In this document: in pieces, positions 1 to 4,708 of the stretch
Layout: each line of letters begins with the position of its first letter
Position numbering within the stretch: the first letter of the stretch is position 1
Assembly: GCA_030631415.1 (NCBI GenBank)
Contig: DAOVLE010000265.1
Span: 1-6,365, forward strand
Length of the DNA stretch: 6,365 nucleotides
Source: JAAEQG01 sp023133475
Lineage (GTDB): Bacteria; Planctomycetota; Phycisphaerae; UBA1845
Reading direction: 5' to 3'
The notes under the pieces: generated by a model
What the model was told of the DNA's origin: nothing
The model's input: only the letters and a program-made list of their open reading frames with translations
Databases searched by the model: none
Made by a program: the position numbers and the translations under genes

Positions 1-1
1 T

Positions 2-16
2 GGCATTTATGCCGGG
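2..16. repeat. partial copy of CCCGGCAT palindrome
   Basis: These 15 bases match 6345-6359 exactly. The copy appears truncated or diverged on its left side: base 1 is T where the full copy has C, and the window starts there. The core GGCATTTATGCC is self-complementary, with loop TTTA. The sequences downstream of the two copies differ, so the repeat unit itself seems short. Confidence 0.65.
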
Positions 17-61
17 CCTCGCGCAAGCCTGCTCCCACAAACCCCACGCTATTCCGCATAT

Positions 62-79
62 GGGTTTACTGAATATTTA
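62..79 (+). repeat. 18-bp direct repeat, left copy
   Basis: GGGTTTACTGAATATTTA matches 302-319 (GGGTTCACTGAATGTTTG) at 15 of 18 positions. The pair brackets the 81-298 stretch that has imperfect inverted ends, so it could be an old target-site duplication. An 18-bp duplication with three mismatches could also be a chance or unrelated repeat. Confidence 0.45.
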
Positions 80-114
80 TGGTGGAAAGGCAACGAGACA
101 ACAAGGCGTCTGCG

Positions 115-176
115 GATCCGAGCTTGAAGCGTAAGCGAGGGAATATCCGATCCGAGCCCAGAGCGCGAGCGACGGG
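115..176 (+). repeat. diverged direct repeat pair (GATCCGAGC type)
   Basis: Two 28-base units, 115-142 and 149-176, both begin GATCCGAGC and share the following AGCG..AGCGA pattern, with 20 of 28 positions identical. The first contains CTTGAAGCGTAAGCGAGGG. The offset between units is 34 bases. The pair looks like two members of one repeat family placed in tandem rather than coding sequence. Confidence 0.5.
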
Positions 177-224
177 TCAACCGCCCAACGAGGTAACAAG
201 ATGTCTTTTTCTGAGCCCCGAACG

Positions 225-242
225 TCGGGTCTGCGGACCCGA
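225..242. repeat. GC-rich hairpin TCGGGTC-TGCG-GACCCGA
   Basis: A perfect 7-bp stem (225-231 with 236-242) closes a 4-base TGCG loop. The left arm also pairs in an alternative 5-bp stem with 217-221 (CCCGA-ACG-TCGGG). There is no T-run after it, so a rho-independent terminator is unlikely. It lies inside the MITE-like stretch. Confidence 0.55.
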
Positions 243-250
243 CCTACAAA

Positions 251-290
251 CTTGTTGCCTCGTTGCCTTGTTGCCTTGTTGCCTCTTGCC
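251..290. repeat. low-complexity GTTGCC tandem run
   Basis: The sequence is a succession of TTGCC units separated by TTG or TCG (CTTGTTGCC, TCGTTGCC, TTGTTGCC, TTGTTGCC, TCTTGCC). The 250-269 segment also matches the reverse complement of 88-107 at about 18 of 20 positions. It forms the inner part of the right end of the MITE-like stretch. Confidence 0.6.
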
Positions 291-301
291 TCCACACCCA
301 C

Positions 302-319
302 GGGTTCACTGAATGTTTG
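302..319 (+). repeat. 18-bp direct repeat, right copy
   Basis: Partner of 62-79 with three mismatches. It begins 3 bases beyond the right inverted end at 298 and precedes the 37-bp hairpin repeat at 327. Confidence 0.45.
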
Positions 320-326
320 CCGCCTG

Positions 327-363
327 GATTCGTGTCCCCCACGACTAAAGCCATGGGCCACCC
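327..363 (-). repeat. 37-bp GTGG hairpin repeat, intergenic copy
   Basis: This copy is 36/37 identical to 5472-5508 inside the ECF ATPase gene; the only difference is A344 against G5489. Read on the minus strand, GTGG (358-361) directly precedes an 8-bp imperfect stem CCCATGGC / GTCGTGGG with loop TTTA (346-349). The A at 344 creates a second wobble pair in this copy. The shared block extends to GATT at 327-330, well past the stem, so the mobile unit is larger than the hairpin. Here it lies about 58 bases upstream of queG, in non-coding DNA. Confidence 0.8.
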
Positions 364-402
364 TGGCACCCAGGACGCCAGCCGCTACAGGAATGTCGCT
401 AC

Positions 403-414
403 AGGTGGTACTAT
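403..414 (+). promoter_or_regulatory. possible queG RBS or extended -10
   Basis: Two readings of the same bases are possible. AGGTGG (403-408) could be a Shine-Dalgarno sequence, but at 12 nt from the ATG it is rather far. Alternatively TGGTACTAT (406-414) fits an extended -10 (TGn plus TACTAT, 4 of 6 to TATAAT). Transcription would then begin near 421, on the ATG itself, giving a leaderless mRNA. No convincing -35 is visible 17 nt upstream, as is usual for extended -10 promoters. The sequence alone does not decide between these. Confidence 0.3.
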
Positions 415-420
415 ACGGGC

Positions 421-1371
421 ATGTCACCGTTGGAAATCACCACGCGAATCAAGGCGTTGGCTGCCGAGCAAGGTTTCTGCCGAACCGGGATTGCACCGGT
501 TGAACCTCTGGACCGCGCGAACTACTACAAACAGTGGCTGGCTGCCGGGCGGCATGGGCGGATGCACTACCTAAGCCGAAACCTGGGAATCCGTTTCCAT
601 CCCAGCCGGATTCTGGAGGGGGCTCGGAGCATGGTTGTGGTGGCTCACCCGTATCGTCGCCAGGTGCCGGATCGACGGGATAGCTCACCGTGCGGGCGGG
701 TGGCGATGTACGCCTGGGGCAAAGACTACCACAAGGTGGTCAGGCGGAAGCTCTTTGCTGTATGCGATCGGCTTCGTGAGGAGATCCCGCACCCCTTCGA
801 GACCCGTGTCTGCGTTGACACCGCCCCCATCGTCGAGCGGGCATTGGCGGCTCGGGCGGGCATCGGGTGGATAGGCAAAAATACCATGGTGATCGATCCG
901 CAGGTTGGGAGCTATTTCTTTGTGGGGGTAATCGCGACGACTCTGGAGCTTGTGGCTGACGTGCCGATCGGCGACCAGTGCGGCAGTTGCACGAGGTGTT
1001 TGCAGGCTTGCCCCACCGGAGCCCTTCTCCGCCCCTACGAGATGGACGCTTCACGCTGTGTTTCGTACCTCACCATCGAGCTGCGTGAATCCATACCACA
1101 GGAGTTGCAGGCGGCGATGGGCGATTGGGTGTTCGGGTGCGACATGTGCCAGGAGGTATGCCCTTATAACCGCAAGCCTCAGTTACAGCACGACCCCGCC
1201 TATGCAATAAAGCCGCCCTGCCCATTCCCTTCGTTGATGGAGCTATGCACATGGGATGACGACGACTATGCCAAAGCCCTTGCGGGCAGTGCGCTGAAGC
1301 GTGCAACGCCGGCGATGCTCAGACGAAACGCCGAGATCGCCCGGCGCAACATTGCATGCGATACCCGGTGA
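421..1371 (+). CDS. queG: tRNA epoxyqueuosine(34) reductase QueG
   Basis: Cytoplasmic cobalamin- and iron-sulfur-dependent enzyme that reduces epoxyqueuosine to queuosine at the wobble base of tRNAs with GUN anticodons, the last step of queuosine synthesis. The 316-aa product shows the family hallmarks: YAWGKDYHKVVRRKL (97-111), the VDTAPIVERALAARAG block (132-147) with the conserved Asp133, GWIGKN (149-154), a ferredoxin-like CxxCxxCxxxCP (Cys187, 190, 193, 197), RCVSYLTIE (212-220), and CDMCQEVCPYN (240-250). Together these supply the cysteines for two [4Fe-4S] clusters. The C-terminal KRATPAMLRRNAEIARRN resembles the usual family ending. At 316 aa it belongs to the short form, without the C-terminal HEAT-like extension of the roughly 380-aa enzymes of E. 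coli and Bacillus. The start at 421 is chosen because homology begins at once (ITTRIKALAAEQGF). The gene stands alone on the plus strand, convergent with lpxD. No other queuosine gene is in the window. Confidence 0.95.
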   Translation: MSPLEITTRIKALAAEQGFCRTGIAPVEPLDRANYYKQWLAAGRHGRMHYLSRNLGIRFHPSRILEGARSMVVVAHPYRRQVPDRRDSSPCGRVAMYAWGKDYHKVVRRKLFAVCDRLREEIPHPFETRVCVDTAPIVERALAARAGIGWIGKNTMVIDPQVGSYFFVGVIATTLELVADVPIGDQCGSCTRCLQACPTGALLRPYEMDASRCVSYLTIELRESIPQELQAAMGDWVFGCDMCQEVCPYNRKPQLQHDPAYAIKPPCPFPSLMELCTWDDDDYAKALAGSALKRATPAMLRRNAEIARRNIACDTR

Positions 1372-1403
1372 TGCAAACCTGCATATGCCCGGATCATGGA
1401 TCA

Positions 1404-1424
1404 GTAGGGCGGGCTCCACCCGCC
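1404..1424 (+). repeat. GTAG-type REP hairpin, copy in queG-lpxD junction
   Basis: GTAG directly precedes a stem GGCGGG/CCCGCC with loop CTCCA. It differs at one position from 4554-4574. It lies 32 bases after the queG stop and in inverted orientation to the two copies at 1454 and 1484, so it can also pair with 1454-1474 at 20 of 21 positions to give one long hairpin with a 29-base loop. Confidence 0.85.
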
Positions 1425-1441
1425 GTCTATGGCGTTACGTT

Positions 1442-2524
1442 TCACTTGCCGATGGCGGGTGGAACCCGCCCTACATTTGGTGCGGCGGGTGGAACCCGCC
1501 CTACATCTGCGGCAGGTTGTGGTGTTTCGACGGTCTTGATCAGCTTTCGTAGTGGAGTGCGATGCTTGGTGAGGTAGCCCAGGAAGGCAATCTCTTGCAT
1601 GGCTTGGTGGATCGGCTTGGCGGGGTAACCGAACATCTCGGTTCCGGGAGGGACGTCATCAAGAATCCCGGACTGGGCTCCGATGCGGACCCCGCGCCCA
1701 ACAGTTTTGTGGTCCCTGATGCCAGCCTGCCCGGCACAGATCACCCCGGCTTCAAGCACAGAACTCCCTCCCATCCCAGCCTGTGCTGCGATAATCGTCG
1801 CCGGGCCGACGCTGCAATTGTGGGCGATCTGGACTAGGTTGTCGATCTTGGTGCCCTTTTTAATGAGCGTGGCCCCGAACTTGCCTCGGTCGATGCAGGT
1901 GTTGGCACCGATCTCCACGTCGTCCTCGATGACCACGTTGCCAACGTGCGGCCACTTGTGCAACCCGCCATCTTCCTGGAAATAGCCGAACCCGTCCGCT
2001 CCGATAACCGCGCCGGCATGGATGATAACCCGTGCCCCAATGTGCGTTCTGGGGTAGAGGCACACGTGTGGATGAATAATCGTATCGGCTCCGATCTCGC
2101 AATCGTCCTCTACCACCACGGACGCCATCAACACCGCCGTTGCGCCGATCCGGCAGTTGGCTCCGACGCTGACCTGTGGGCCGATCGAAGCGCTCTCGTC
2201 AATCCGGGTCCCTTCCCCGATAACCGCCGAGGGGTGAATCCCAGGGGTGGGCGAAGGCTGCGGATGAAAGAAACGCATCAACTCCGCCACGTACTGCTGG
2301 ACAGAGCCGCAACGCAACAGGGTGGTGGGCGATCGGCGGAGCTCGGGCGGAACGATCACGCAGGAGGCACCGGACGCCTCCGCTCTGCCCAGGGACTTCT
2401 CCTCAAATGCAAAAGTCATGTCACCCGGGCCGGCCAAGTCTGTCCCGACAATCCGCTTGATCTCAGTTAACTCGTCCCCCTCACAAACCCCACCAAACCG
2501 CTCAACTATTTCAGCAATGCGCAT
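1442..2524 (-). CDS. lpxD: UDP-3-O-acylglucosamine N-acyltransferase LpxD
   Basis: Transfers a 3-hydroxyacyl chain from acyl-ACP to the 2-amino group of UDP-3-O-acylglucosamine, the third step of lipid A synthesis, in the cytoplasm. The 360-aa protein has the N-terminal uridine-binding domain (about 1-90, with DMTFAFEEKSLGRAEASGAS). A left-handed beta-helix of hexapeptide repeats follows (about 95-285, starting GIHPSAVIGEGTRI). It contains GADGFGY (175-181), the LpxD-specific HKWPHVG (189-195) and the catalytic His235 in NLVQIAHNC. GYPAKP (289-294) and a short helical C-terminus follow. The start is supported by GGGAG six bases upstream. Residues from about 338 (AADVGRVPPAAPNVGRVPPAIGK) are not LpxD-like: they are translated from two REP hairpin copies, and without them the length would be close to the 341 aa of E. 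coli LpxD. An upstream gene on the same strand is 75 nt away. Confidence 0.94.
   Translation of the reverse strand: MRIAEIVERFGGVCEGDELTEIKRIVGTDLAGPGDMTFAFEEKSLGRAEASGASCVIVPPELRRSPTTLLRCGSVQQYVAELMRFFHPQPSPTPGIHPSAVIGEGTRIDESASIGPQVSVGANCRIGATAVLMASVVVEDDCEIGADTIIHPHVCLYPRTHIGARVIIHAGAVIGADGFGYFQEDGGLHKWPHVGNVVIEDDVEIGANTCIDRGKFGATLIKKGTKIDNLVQIAHNCSVGPATIIAAQAGMGGSSVLEAGVICAGQAGIRDHKTVGRGVRIGAQSGILDDVPPGTEMFGYPAKPIHQAMQEIAFLGYLTKHRTPLRKLIKTVETPQPAADVGRVPPAAPNVGRVPPAIGK
1454..1474 (-). repeat. GTAG-type REP hairpin, second copy in lpxD 3' end
   Basis: On the minus strand GTAG precedes a perfect 7-bp stem GGCGGGT/ACCCGCC with loop TCC. It encodes VGRVPPA as LpxD residues 351-357. It is identical to 1484-1504 and shifted by exactly 30 bases, so the reading frame is kept. 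The lpxD stop follows 10 bases later. Confidence 0.9.
1484..1504 (-). repeat. GTAG-type REP hairpin, first copy in lpxD 3' end
   Basis: Same 21-base sequence as 1454-1474, in the same orientation, encoding VGRVPPA at LpxD residues 341-347. Identity extends two bases past the GTAG side (ATGTAG on the minus strand). Confidence 0.9.
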
Positions 2525-2530
2525 GAGATT

Positions 2531-2535
2531 CTCCC
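2531..2535 (-). promoter_or_regulatory. lpxD ribosome binding site
   Basis: GGGAG on the minus strand ends six bases before the ATG at 2524. It fixes the lpxD start, which also agrees with the family N-terminus. Confidence 0.6.
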
Positions 2536-2590
2536 GATAATCCGCGGCAGTGTATCAGCCCAGACAGACCTTATCCACTCTTGGGCGGGC

Positions 2591-2613
2591 GGCAGGTTTT
2601 TAACCTGCCCCAC
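2591..2613 (-). repeat. GTGG hairpin at the 3' end of the TPR gene
   Basis: On the minus strand GTGG (2610-2613) directly precedes a perfect 8-bp stem GGCAGGTT/AACCTGCC with a 3-base loop AAA (2599-2601). The left flank ATGTGGGGCAGGTT parallels ATGTAGGGCGGGTT of the GTAG copies, so it looks like a sister subfamily. The TAA stop of the TPR gene (2600-2602) is formed inside the hairpin. There is no T-run after it, so it is not a classical intrinsic terminator, although it could protect the 3' end of the transcript. Confidence 0.75.
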
Positions 2614-4354
2614 ATCTGCTCGGAACTTGAAACTCGGAACTATTCCCAGTGGCACCGCTCAGGATATCGGGGAAACGGGCGATTATCGAATCCGCCGGAG
2701 CGGCTTGGGCTGCGTGTTTGAGTTGCCGCAGGCCGAACTCCTTCAAACCTCCGTAGTATTCCACATAACCCAGCAAAAACCGCAGGCGATAGTCTTCCCG
2801 CTTCTCCAGCCTGGTTTCCAGATCAGCCCGGCGAATGTCCAGAATGCTCGGATCGCTCACGAATTCGTACAGGTCCAGCCTGAAATGAGCCACTTCGGGA
2901 AACCGCTCCAAACCCCGAGTCAGATGATAGACCGCACTAAGGTAATCTCCGGCAGCGAGGTAGGCATGGCCTTGCCCCAAGCGCGGCAGCGGATCATCCG
3001 GTGCCAGCATTGTGGCAATGGAATACTGGGCTGCGGCGTTGTAGAACTCGCCGTCGTGCATGAGCGACTCAGCCTTGCGAATGCGCACATTCAGATCGGA
3101 ATCCACCACCCCGGCAAAAGACTGGGGGGCTTGGCTCAGAATCTGCCGCACGTAAGACACCGAGGCATCGAACCGCTCTGCCGTGATAGTCTTCGCTCCC
3201 GCATCAGCCGACTCTTCCGTCGCCGGGGCGAAGTATTCCGGGTGAGACTCGGACCACGCCACCGCACCCCGGAAATCCTCAAAAACGCTCCGCCGTGCGG
3301 GAGCAAACTCCGCCGTCTCCTCGGCTGCCTGTCGGCTGGAATCAGCAATCCCGGCAATGCCTTCTTCGCTCTCGCCCGCAACCGAGGGCGTCGTCAGCGG
3401 GACCACCATCCCCCTTGATGCAGATCGTCGGCCTACACCCGAGCCCTGCGCCTCATCCTGCTCCTGATCCCAAACAGACCGCCCAGCCAGCAGATCGCGC
3501 TGCCCGCCATCGCCGAACAACGTCGGAGCCAACTCCCACGCCAAATTCGTAGTTTCTGAATCGAACAGATGCTCCAACATGCCCGGGCGGTCTCTCTTCT
3601 GACCGCGCCGGGTGTCTGCGGGAAGCACTCCGGGCAAAGATGCCTGGTATTCGAGCAGGGCTGCCATGGACAACTCCGCATTCTCCGTGCCCACTCCGCG
3701 TGGCAATCCGAACAAGGGGCTCTGGGCCAATCGCCGGCTCGAAAACACTTCCGCACCATCGCCCAGCAGGCTGGTGTTGATCGTCTTTCGGGGCAAAAAA
3801 CGCGGATCGAGGCTTGCCGCCGAAGGCGTGAATCGACTGGGGTTTAGCCCGGCGTCCAGCGTGAGCGGCTTGCCGGTGAACAAATCCATTCGAGGCACCG
3901 CAAAGGCTCTTCCCATGGTGCCCGGGGTGGTTTGGAAAGTGGTCGCCCCCAGCCCACCTACGCTGGTAACCGTGGACGAGGGCAAATAGAACGGAGAGGC
4001 CACTGCCTGTGAACGCCCCGCGGTCACGTCCGCCAACCCGATCGAATCACGCTGAAAACCGCTCAGGCTCGAAGTCGGCAATGAGATATAAAACGAGTTG
4101 GGGTCACGAATCGGCGAAAAACCCCGAAAAGCTCGACCGCCGGTAACGTTGCCCGTGATCATCAGATTGGAAGCATTGGGATTGAACGAATTCACCGGGG
4201 CATTGTATCCGCCGGAACCGACTCGATTATTGGCGTCGAGCACCCGCCCATCGACGCGGTGGTCGATCGGCCCGCCAACCTGCGCGGCGGATGGTAAAGC
4301 CAGGCCCACCCACATGAAAACGACAAGAATTGCAAAACGGTGAAATATAGACAT
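2600..4354 (-). CDS. exported TPR-containing protein, function unknown
   Basis: I do not recognise a named family. The start at 4354 (584 aa) is preferred over an in-frame ATG at 4414. It has GGGGGAG seven bases upstream and begins exactly with a signal peptide: MSIFHR, a hydrophobic stretch (about 7-20) and PSAA-Q, with likely cleavage after Ala24. The mature N-terminal half is rich in Ser, Thr, Gly, Pro and Asn and looks extended or poorly structured. A charged, Glu/Ala/Gly-rich middle follows. The last 160 residues form about three TPR-like helix pairs (about 427-454, 455-488 and 523-556; for example GQGHAYLAAGDYLSAVYHLTRGLERFP), which suggests a periplasmic or envelope scaffold that binds other proteins. 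The last residues (RCGAG) and the stop come from a hairpin repeat. It lies upstream of lpxD on the same strand and may share its transcript. An envelope role is inference from the signal peptide and this neighbour. Confidence 0.85.
   Translation of the reverse strand: MSIFHRFAILVVFMWVGLALPSAAQVGGPIDHRVDGRVLDANNRVGSGGYNAPVNSFNPNASNLMITGNVTGGRAFRGFSPIRDPNSFYISLPTSSLSGFQRDSIGLADVTAGRSQAVASPFYLPSSTVTSVGGLGATTFQTTPGTMGRAFAVPRMDLFTGKPLTLDAGLNPSRFTPSAASLDPRFLPRKTINTSLLGDGAEVFSSRRLAQSPLFGLPRGVGTENAELSMAALLEYQASLPGVLPADTRRGQKRDRPGMLEHLFDSETTNLAWELAPTLFGDGGQRDLLAGRSVWDQEQDEAQGSGVGRRSASRGMVVPLTTPSVAGESEEGIAGIADSSRQAAEETAEFAPARRSVFEDFRGAVAWSESHPEYFAPATEESADAGAKTITAERFDASVSYVRQILSQAPQSFAGVVDSDLNVRIRKAESLMHDGEFYNAAAQYSIATMLAPDDPLPRLGQGHAYLAAGDYLSAVYHLTRGLERFPEVAHFRLDLYEFVSDPSILDIRRADLETRLEKREDYRLRFLLGYVEYYGGLKEFGLRQLKHAAQAAPADSIIARFPDILSGATGNSSEFQVPSRCGAG
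2619..2641. repeat. short direct repeat CTCGGAACT
   Basis: CTCGGAACT occurs at 2619-2627 and 2633-2641, a 14-base period, within the last codons of the TPR gene and directly next to the GTGG hairpin. It encodes part of the tail SSEFQVPSR, which therefore also looks repeat-derived. Confidence 0.5.
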
Positions 4355-4361
4355 GGCATAA

Positions 4362-4368
4362 CTCCCCC
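4362..4368 (-). promoter_or_regulatory. ribosome binding site of the TPR gene
   Basis: GGGGGAG on the minus strand with a 7-nt spacer to the ATG at 4354. It is the strongest Shine-Dalgarno match in the window and decides the start of the exported TPR protein in favour of 4354 over 4414. Confidence 0.75.
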
Positions 4369-4502
4369 ACACTCCAGCCTGATTTCTAACGCATCCAAAC
4401 CGGGAATTGCGCATCGACCAGAGTGGCGTTTCACTTCAGGCGCGTGATTATGGGCATCCAGCGGATTGCCTTGCACTTCGCCTACCGAACGCCTGCCATT
4501 TA

Positions 4503-4531
4503 ATTATAGGGGCGGTCGATCAACCGGGCAA
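4503..4531 (-). promoter_or_regulatory. sigma-70-like promoter for the TPR gene
   Basis: On the minus strand TTGCCC (4526-4531, 4 of 6 to TTGACA) is followed after 17 nt by a perfect TATAAT (4503-4508). The predicted start near 4496 gives a leader of about 140 nt before the ATG at 4354. The short AT-rich block stands out in otherwise GC-rich DNA. Transcription could continue into lpxD. Confidence 0.45.
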
Positions 4532-4553
4532 TCCGGCGGATTCGCACATCGTT

Positions 4554-4574
4554 GTAGGGCGGGTTCCACCCGCC
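4554..4574 (+). repeat. GTAG-type REP hairpin, ATPase-TPR gap copy
   Basis: GTAG directly precedes a perfect 7-bp stem GGCGGGT/ACCCGCC with loop TCC. It is identical, in reverse orientation, to the two copies in the lpxD 3' end. It lies just upstream of the candidate promoter of the TPR gene. Confidence 0.88.
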
Positions 4575-4625
4575 TTCGTGGTTGTAATTACGCCGTTTTC
4601 TCAGTTTTTCACGTTCCATTCTACA

Positions 4626-4651
4626 CGCTCCCCTTTTACGCGCTCCCCTTT
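4626..4651. repeat. 15-bp period tandem repeat CGCTCCCCTTT
   Basis: CGCTCCCCTTT occurs at 4626-4636 and 4641-4651. It is pyrimidine-rich on the plus strand, and a looser match lies further left. I assign no function. Confidence 0.5.
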
Positions 4652-4653
4652 GG

Positions 4654-4701
4654 GTCGCCGCTAAACGCTGAGGATTTGTCGCCGCTAAACGCTACGGATT
4701 T
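4654..4701. repeat. two 24-bp tandem units after the ATPase gene
   Basis: Units 4654-4677 and 4678-4701 both start GTCGCCGCTAAACGCT and end GGATTT. They differ only in a GA/AC dinucleotide (22 of 24 identical). A start of a third unit (GTCGTCG) runs towards the ATPase stop codon at 4709-4711. It looks like a recent tandem duplication in the 3' flank. Confidence 0.7.
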
Positions 4702-4708
4702 GTCGTCG

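Larger units (their letters stand above)
81..298. mobile_element. MITE-like stretch with imperfect inverted ends
   Basis: The first 27 bases (81-107, starting GGTGGAAAGGCAACGAG) match the reverse complement of 273-298 at 22 of 26 aligned positions with one single-base gap. These inverted ends lie 1-3 bases inside a pair of 18-bp imperfect direct repeats. The interior contains other small repeats and no gene. This is the layout of a non-autonomous miniature element about 218 bp long. The caveat is that both ends consist of GGCAACAAGG-type simple sequence, which recurs several times at the right end, so the inverted repeat may reflect low complexity rather than transposition. No transposase is present to identify a family. 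Confidence 0.4.
1..420. other. repeat-rich non-coding region upstream of queG
   Basis: I see no credible gene here. The open frames that cross it are built from repeat sequence and lack domain-like composition. It holds, in order: a partial copy of the palindrome seen at the other end of the window (2-16), two 18-bp direct repeats (62-79, 302-319) flanking a MITE-like stretch (81-298), a diverged repeat pair (115-176), a GC-rich hairpin (225-242), a low-complexity GTTGCC run (251-290), a 37-bp hairpin repeat (327-363), and a short direct repeat CGCTACAGG (383-391 and 397-405) just before queG. The whole reads as a landing zone for small repeats, with only the last 50 or so bases likely to serve queG expression. 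Confidence 0.7.
4355..4708. other. intergenic gap between ATPase and TPR genes
   Basis: No gene is supported in these 354 bases. Read on the minus strand the gap contains, after the ATPase stop, a 24-bp tandem duplication (4654-4701), a 15-bp period repeat (4626-4651), a pyrimidine-rich stretch on the plus strand, a GTAG REP copy (4554-4574), a sigma-70-like promoter (4503-4531), and a roughly 140-nt leader that ends with the TPR gene ribosome binding site. I looked for a riboswitch-like conserved core in the leader and saw none I could name. Confidence 0.7.

Noticed and set aside
77..427. 116-aa open frame on the minus strand containing ARVAHGFSRGGHES
   Set aside because: It is composed of the hairpin repeat and other repeat sequence, overlaps the queG start, and has no domain or ribosome binding site. 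The peptide appears because the repeat is open in that frame.
1404..1506. CRISPR array or intrinsic terminator for the three repeats near queG and lpxD
   Set aside because: The copies are only 21 bases, in mixed orientation, with unequal spacing and no spacers of array size. There is no T-run after the stems. A REP cluster explains them better.
2627..3418. 263-aa open frame on the plus strand
   Set aside because: It is antisense to the TPR gene, which has a signal peptide, a strong ribosome binding site and TPR-like repeats. GC-rich coding DNA often leaves such antisense frames open.
4355..4414. 20-residue upstream extension of the TPR protein from the ATG at 4414
   Set aside because: It would place polar residues ahead of a standard signal peptide and ignores GGGGGAG seven bases before 4354.
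4376..4500. riboswitch in the leader of the TPR gene
   Set aside because: The leader is long enough, but I could not match any conserved core of a known riboswitch class.
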